Source of the DNA: Balaenoptera acutorostrata
Taxonomy: Eukaryota > Chordata > Mammalia > Artiodactyla > Balaenopteridae
Assembly: GCF_949987535.1 (NCBI RefSeq)
Contig: NC_080078.1
Coordinates: 48,138,207-48,202,206 of the forward strand
Length of the DNA: 64,000 nt
Direction: 5' to 3'
Shown here: in pieces, positions 57,690-64,000 of the stretch
How the letters are laid out: every line of letters starts with the position of its first letter
Position numbering within the stretch: position 1 is the first letter of the stretch
Program-made: the position numbers and the translations under genes
The notes under the pieces: generated by a model
What the model was told of the DNA's origin: nothing
What the model saw: the letters and a program-made list of their open reading frames with translations, nothing else
Databases searched by the model: none

Positions 57690-58760
57690 AATATAATTAT
57701 ATCAACAAACATGTAAAAGGCATTCAATAGCATCCATCAGCCATCTTAAATAAAACTCTAATTAAGAAAGGGATAACAGGATTCACCTTAAAGACTATAT
57801 ACCAAAATTCATCAGTAAACACTGAATACAGGGAAACATTGAAACCATTTCCATTCAAATAAAGAAAAAAAATAGAGACTCCTGCTTCACCACTATCATG
57901 TTTCAACATTGCCTTTGAAGTTCTAGCTAATGAAATGAGACTCCCAAATTACATGATTAACAAAAACATTGGGAAGAAAAGAGACAAAATGTCTTTAGTT
58001 CAAATTTGAGAAACAAGTAGAGTTAATGAGATAATTCAACATGGTAGCTGTATTTGAATAAAAATACAAAAAAATCAATAGCATTTTACAAAAGCAATAA
58101 TAATTATTAGTGGATATGTGAAACATAAATACTATTCACAAAACCAATATAAACTATAAAATATGCAAGAATAAATTCTTAATAAAGTTATGTCTTCATA
58201 AATAAAACTTTAAAATCATGTAAAAGACATAAAGTAAGAATTGAAAAATACAGTTATAAGGTCAATGTTTTGTGGTGAGTGTGTAAACTGACAAATGACT
58301 TTAAAACTTATGTAATGACTAGAAAGCCAAAAATGTTTGCAAAAAAAGAATTCTAAAAGAGTACTTTCCTTACCAGATATTTTAACAGTCCATAAAGATG
58401 CCATAATCAATATAGCATGGTACGGCTACTGGGATAGACAAAATATCAATAAAAAAGAATAGAGTCCACAAAATATGTATCCAGAGGATGTAACAGATGA
58501 CAAAAGTTGCATTTCAAATCAGTGGGAAACAATACTTTATTTATTAAATGGCGCTGACAGTTGGCATCCATGTGGAAAAAAATAAAGTTAGACCCCTATC
58601 TCATACAATATATAAAATAAGTAAAATTATATTTTGAAAAACTAAATGTCAAAAAATAAAATAACAGCATTAGAAAACAAAATATTTTAAGAACTCTGAA
58701 GTGAGGAATATTTCTTAAACAAATCAGGATACTAAGATGCTTACTTAAAGGGTTTATAAA
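57690..58760 (+). repeat. Old LINE-1 ORF2 fossil, sense
   Basis: Decayed L1 RT-region sequence occurs in order: 'atataccaaaattcatcagt', 'gaaacattgaaaccatttcc', 'gcttcaccactatcatgttt', 'tgaagttctagctaatgaaa', 'aagatgccataatcaatata', 'gcatggtacggctactggga'. It is riddled with stops and much older than the element at 13699. Confidence 0.75.
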
Positions 58761-58869
58761 ATTTGCACTTTGCTTTCCAAGTATATTTCACATAGTTTTT
58801 CAGAATGAGTTCTATAATCAAATGAATTTTATTTCTATTTTCACACTGTATTGTAAAATATTTCACTTG

Positions 58870-59760
58870 ATGTTTTGTAACATTAATTCTGCATGATAAG
58901 CAGCAAGATTATTTTCTTTTTCAGCTCATCTATTGAATTTGGTTCTTTTTTTTAAATTTCAGAATACTGTTGGATGCTCTTTTTTTTATTAATTAATTAA
59001 TTAATTTATTTTTGGCTGCGTTGGGTCTTCATTGTTGCGTGCAGGCTTTCTCTAGTTGTGGTGAGTGGGGGCTACTCTTCGTTGTGGTGTGCGGGCTTCT
59101 CATTGCGGTGGCTTCTCTTGTTGCGGAGCATGGGCTCTAGGCACGCAGGCTTCAGTAGTTGTGGCACACGGGCTCAGTAGTTGTGGCTCATGGGCTTAAT
59201 TGCTCTGCAGCATGTGGGATCTTCCCAGACCAGGGCTGGAACCCGTGTTCCCTGAATTGGCAGGCAGATTCTTAACCACTGTGCCACCAGGGAAGTCCCA
59301 GATGCTCTTCTTAAGTGTGCTTCTTCAGTCTTCTTAAGAGCACTTCTTCATCTTCTTGATAAAGTTCTCTTCCAGTTTTTTCATTATTTCTGATTTAATG
59401 GGAGCCCACTCTTTTAGCTGACCAGTTGTTGTTCCTCATCTAGAATATTCTTAAAAGAACTGTGAATAGCCTTTCCCTCTCTTGCCTGGATGTTTCTTTA
59501 GCAAAGATACCTGCTAGACAGATCCCATTTTTCAGGCAGTGGGAAACGCATCATGGATATCCCAGCTGCAGCTCTTCTGGGTTTTGTAGTCAGCATTTTG
59601 GAAGTTGTTTGAGGGCATCCATTATAACCTGGGTCTTTTGGTAGACTTCTCCAATTCATAAGGTATGAACACACTAAAGCAGTTTTCTTCCAGTTCTTCT
59701 GGGGTCAACAGTATTAGAAGGCCCCTCCAAGAATGACAAACAGCAAGATTCCTTCACCTA
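58870..59760 (-). pseudogene. Candidate minus-strand retrocopy, source unidentified, split by a SINE
   Basis: Read on the minus strand, 59310-59750 gives lysine- and glutamate-rich peptide stretches (for example EIMKKLEENFIKKMKK) spread over frames with stops between them. Reading continues across the SINE at 58981-59300 into similar Lys-rich sequence near 58900-58980. This looks like a decayed coiled-coil coding sequence without introns. I could not recognise the source gene, and saw neither a clear poly(A) tail nor a TSD. It may instead be coincidence in purine-rich DNA. Confidence 0.35.
58981..59300 (-). mobile_element. CHR-type SINE, older, minus strand
   Basis: The reversed tail (attaattaattaatt and T-run) leads into 'ttggctgcgttgggtcttca'. 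The body has many CpGs decayed to TpG ('gttgtggtgtgcgggcttct'), and the tRNA-like end is gccaccagggaagtccc. The TSD gatgctct lies at 58973-58980 and 59301-59308. The decay and short TSD make it older than the copies at 440 and 57256. Confidence 0.93.
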
Positions 59761-59774
59761 TATTAGTGAAGATA

Positions 59775-60125
59775 ACATTAGTTGCTATAAAAATTTAGTG
59801 GTTTAACACAACAGAACTTTATTTTGTGCTCAAGCAGCAGTCCAGTGTAATTCTTGTTGGTCTACAGCTTTCCTCCACGTGGTGATACAAAGACCCATAC
59901 TCCTTCAGTCTTGTGGCTCTGACATTTCTTATGTCCTCAGAGGCTCCCACAACTAGGCAGCAGACAGGGAATGACAGCTTGGAGAAGTCACACCTGCTTC
60001 CTGACAGCCTTGGCCTAGAAATGACAAACATCATGCTCTTTTGCATTCCATTTATGAAAACTATTATAGATACAAAGCCCCACATAGATGCAAGGGAGAC
60101 TGGGAAATGTCATCTGGTGGAGTAG
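59775..60125 (-). repeat. Ancient LTR-like repeat, antisense, family unassigned
   Basis: The blocks 'agtggtttaacacaacagaa', 'ctttattttgtgctcaagca', 'gcagtccagtgtaattctt', 'cctccacgtggtgatacaaa', 'gccttggcctagaaatgaca' and 'gcaagggagactgggaaatg' form a recurrent mammalian repeat pattern in reverse orientation. I cannot name the family. Confidence 0.5.
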
Positions 60126-63100
60126 CTGCTTCTTGGCAATAATTCTTTATTATTCATGGGGAGCTCACATTTCAATGAACTATATTAGATGTCTGTGTCA
60201 CATTATCCTAGCCCTCAGAGAGAGTTACGGCTTCTCCTCTGCCCCCTGCCCTAAGTCCCTCACAATATAATGAGGCAAGAAACTTATTTTTTGTTTAGGA
60301 AGTGACAAAACAGCAAGAAGTGGTCACTTTATGACAAGGCCAGTAAGGAAGAGATCGCTTATAGCATTTAGGGAAGTATAAAAGCCATAACAGTTAAGAG
60401 TTAGATGAGAATGCCATGGATAAGAAGGTTTCATAAGTTAAAATAAAAATAGCATAGGGTCTTGGGGAGAATTTTTTTTTAAAAAAATGGGGAGAAGAAG
60501 TTTAAAAGCATCATATAGTCATGTAAGAACTAGAACAATGTAAGGGTGGCTTGTAGAGGAACATTAAGGAAGATAGAGATTGAGACACAAAATACATAAC
60601 CAGTCCATATGAGAGTCATAAAAACTCTTTGTTTAAATATTATTTCATTCAATTAGGAACAATCAGACATACAAAATCAAATACACTCAAGTAACCAGTA
60701 TTTAGTGAGTTTTTAATGTATTCTTACTTTTGTAGCAATTATCTGCATTTTCTTTATTCTGCTAGAGGATTTCATTTTCAAGAAGCTATGTGGGAAAATA
60801 AGTCCCCACCTACAATTTGTAAACTTATTTAAACTTTAAAATTTATCATCAGTGTGTCAAGCACTTAGGAGATTTAACACCATTATATTTCTCTCACCTA
60901 ATTTGTTTAATTCATGAATTTGGAGAAAAACTTGCAAGAGTTAAAAAGAAAAAATGCAAGGGGTATTTTAGGGTTGCTTTTTTTTTTTTTTTTTTTTAGT
61001 AATATAACTAATTACTATATACAGTATTTAAATCCTATCTATTAGGACCTGTTTAAACATTTGCCACGCATCTTCAAAGGTATTTGCTCAGAGAATTTCT
61101 GATTTCATTTCATATGGTCACTAAAAAGTCTCTAAGATAACTTCAGAAAAAAGGAAAACCCTTGCAAAGGAATGATGCTTCTCATTCATGTCAAATGATG
61201 AAAAGCTTACAGTCAACAAATAAGAGACCTCACAAGGACTCTACACAGCATTCATCACAGCCTCCCTCGCCAGACCCAGACCCACTTCAAAACCTTCAAA
61301 CCAAAAGAAACGCAGCAAGGGAAGTTTGCCAACTCTTCTTGCCAAGTTGGCAGAGCCCTAAAGGTTTGAATGGGCTTCTCGACGTATCAGATAAAGGCAG
61401 GCATTTGGAGCCTGTGAAGCCTCCCTGGGCATAATCAGACCTGAGGTGAAATTCCATCAACCACTGCCATTTGCATGCGATGTCAGGTATGCGGATGGCG
61501 CAACTTAGGGCTCTGGCTAAGTGAATAGTTTTGCTAAGTAATAAGACAGAAAAAAAAATCTTAGAGTAAACATGAAGTAGGAAAGTTTTTTTCTCCTCCA
61601 GATGATCTTTTTCAGCTTTGATCTTTGAGACATGGGAGGACAAACTGGGTCTGAGGCAAGAGAAGCTCCTCTCAGGTCAAGTACACGTTTGCTTATGAAA
61701 GAGGTGAGAACAGACTCAGGGACTGGAATTCCTTCCTGCCCGAAGCTTTATCCACCAGGAAACATTGCTTCTGAGCTGCTTCCTAGCTTCTGGGCAGCAA
61801 GGTCTCCATTCATTTCTAAATGAGTAAGCAATTAGACTGCTTGACTGACTTTAGTTTTCCCGCCTTCCACTTTTCTTTAACCAGGATTTCTTTCATTCAT
61901 TCACTGCCCCAATCCCTCCTACACTCAATGGATCCCTCCACCACTAGCTTTCACCCAGCCGTGTGGTTATTCACACGACAGTATCTTCTTATTCCTTCAC
62001 AGTGGGAACTCCCTGACTCAGAATTCAATGCTTTTTCTCTTCAGATGGCAAACACAGAATGTTTCCTCAAGCACTGGGAAACAAAGGACAACTCACTTGT
62101 CATACGATTGCTACAAATCACTCCCAAGTTTCCCCTTGCATTTAATTTCTCTTTAAATATATCTTCCTATCGGAAAAGAAAATCTACCTGTTTGCTTTGG
62201 CTAATACCATGAGTCTTCACAGATATCCTTCCTGCTGCCTCTATATTGTAAATTCATTTTAATCTACCCTACTCTTGACCTCCCTGGGAATTCCTGCCAG
62301 CTAGAACAGACCTTCTGTATCTCTATGTCTCATTAACTCTCCGTCTCATTTCAAATCCAACTGAAATCCTCATTTTTTTTCTCCCTTCAGACTGTATATC
62401 TTAAATAATAAATAGGTTGACAGAATTAACGTCTTATTGAATTGTGTAGTATAGTTCCATGGAGCAAGTCACGGTAGAGGTGCCATGGAAAGCTCTGTTA
62501 CAGAATGAAATTTTATTGTACCTCATGATAGTTAAAGTATCATGCCCTAGAAAAGATGATTAAATCAAACATGCAACAATATATACAACTTTTTTTTCCA
62601 ATGTCAGCATTGTGGAGATTTATAATTTTATAATTTATGTGGAGATTCTTCCACTGTAAAATTTTAAAAATAGTTGGAGAGCCATTGGAGTTGGGCTTTT
62701 TCATAAACCAAACTCAACAGACATTATGTTTAAATATTCCAAGTGTGGTGTGAAGTTAATTAAATTTTATGAGGCAAAATATATTTCAGATTATCTCTAA
62801 AGCGATTTTCAGGATAAAAGAAATCCAAAATGACCACAGATACTAGCTGGACTGGGAATGGTCTTTTTTCCAAAATTATATATATGTATGTGTATGTATG
62901 TATATATAAACACACATATATATTTAAATACATAATTAAAGAATATATACATACCATTTTTCTTACTCAAAAAATAACCCTAATCTATCTTCAAGTTCAC
63001 TCCTATCAACTCTTGCTTCCATCACTATCCAAACAGTCTTCCTAGATAACCAATGCATCAGCTCTAAGGAAAAGCAGTTAAGATTTGGCGTTCTTTCATT

Positions 63101-64000
63101 CTGTCATGCCAAACATCTCAAAGGATGGTGAGGAATAGAGAAATCATGCAGGTGATCTTAAATTATCTTCTGATTTACCAAAACACGTTTGCCAACCTGC
63201 CATTCTGGCACTGCCCCCCCAACCCCATCTTACTGTACCATTCACTCCCTGCATCTGCTTTTTCCCAGTACTTGTCACCAGGTTGTTAAAAGCTCACTTC
63301 TTTAGTTTCAGAGTTTCTCTATGAAACTCATATAAAAATAACACATAATAAATAGAACAGAATTTCTAAAACTTAACTTCCACTTTGTGAAGAAAACTTT
63401 CCTCTAAGAGGACTTTATGTATGGAATAGGGAAACTAGACAGAAGTTCTCTGTGCCCTCCTGAAAATAAAAACTCTGTGATACAGACTGGAGAGTCTGGT
63501 GAAGATTAAGAGGTTATTCCATTTTTATCTCTCCACCTCTGCATCTTCTTCCATAAACACAATCCAATTATGAGTTCTCCTGAGACAGGATAAAACTCGC
63601 TCCAGAGTCATTACATCATTCTATCATTTCCATCCTAATCTGTATGTGATCCAAATTATTCCCACTTAATGACACTAAAATATTCAGAGAGAGGAGAATT
63701 AAAAACTGGCAACTTTTCCATCTACGGAAAGGAGGTAAAATACAAAAATAAGTAAATAAGTGGTATCTTTTCAGTTTGATGATTTGTGAAATAAGCATCT
63801 AAATTTTCATGTGTTTCTCCCTTAATTAATCACAAAATATTTATATTTGTTTTTATTAAGGAATTATACAATATATTCTGAACACCCAAGAGACATTTTT
63901 TCTTTTCAGTATAGTTTTCTACTGGCAAGTAAGCTTAGAGTCCAGAGAAACTGCTTTCAATCTGACCACATGTCCTGATCAAATACAATCCTTGAGGAAG
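60126..64000. other. Anonymous AT-rich intergenic DNA
   Basis: No gene or repeat family is recognised over about 3.9 kb. A T20 run lies at 60978-60997 and an AT-rich TATG/TATA tract at 62876-62936. The 130-codon frame at 61820-62212 and the 115-codon minus frame at 61296-61643 have no motif, and I do not call them genes. Confidence 0.45.

Noticed and set aside
61820..62212. 130-codon plus-strand ORF
   Set aside because: It has no recognisable motif, composition is typical of pyrimidine-rich non-coding DNA, and there is no evidence of an exon.
1..64000. CRISPR arrays, bacterial operons, phage or plasmid features
   Set aside because: No regularly spaced repeats, no dense coding and no ribosome binding sites. 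The repeat content is entirely mammalian.

Overview
This is eukaryotic nuclear DNA and almost certainly a cetacean genome (whale or dolphin). The main evidence is several tRNA-derived SINEs of the CHR-1/CHR-2 type found in whales and their relatives. Some of these are young, CpG-rich and still flanked by near-perfect target-site duplications (TSDs). The window also carries a cetartiodactyl-type LINE-1 and ordinary mammalian fossils (L2, MIR, MLT1, hAT, Tigger, older L1). I found no host protein-coding exon, no tRNA, rRNA or snRNA gene, no CRISPR array and no prokaryotic or viral gene cluster. The species cannot be fixed from sequence alone.

Layout. Positions 1-11 kb hold old antisense L1 pieces, a young CHR-2 SINE (440-787) that landed in a MIR, an L1 3' end that landed in an hAT fossil (3101-3469), a perfect 50-bp palindrome (3788-3837), a poly(A)-tailed minus-strand retrocopy (5981-6660) and an 82-bp tandem duplication (6677-6840). 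A truncated CHR SINE lies at 11252-11423, followed by about 2.2 kb with no repeat I recognise (11432-13682). The dominant element is a full-length LINE-1 at 13699-21127. It has a 16-bp perfect TSD, a CpG-rich 5'UTR containing two tandem ~366-bp monomers, an ORF1 pseudogene, an ORF2 pseudogene and a 3'UTR with poly(A). Positions 22.6-24.7 kb hold one antisense L1 split by a second antisense L1. Positions 24.7-41 kb are mostly anonymous DNA with MIR and L2 fossils, one young CHR-2 SINE (28101-28450), an LTR-like fossil (31650-32140), a long pyrimidine triplet repeat (34538-34748) and a Tigger MITE (37629-37766). A 5'-truncated L1 (41178-42914) interrupts an L2. Positions 43-57 kb hold an MLT1 LTR, further CHR SINEs, an hAT element with a perfect 8-bp TSD (53824-54167) and an L1 3' end nested in an L2. 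Positions 57-64 kb hold a second young CHR-2 nearly identical to the first, an old sense L1, a candidate retrocopy split by a SINE, and anonymous AT-rich DNA.

There is no operon-like functional system here. The functional history is retrotransposition: L1 ORF2 protein (endonuclease plus reverse transcriptase) is the machinery expected to have copied both the L1 tails and the CHR SINEs. The TSDs with A-rich tails seen at about ten loci are its footprint. The L1 in this window is itself disabled by several frameshifts and stops.
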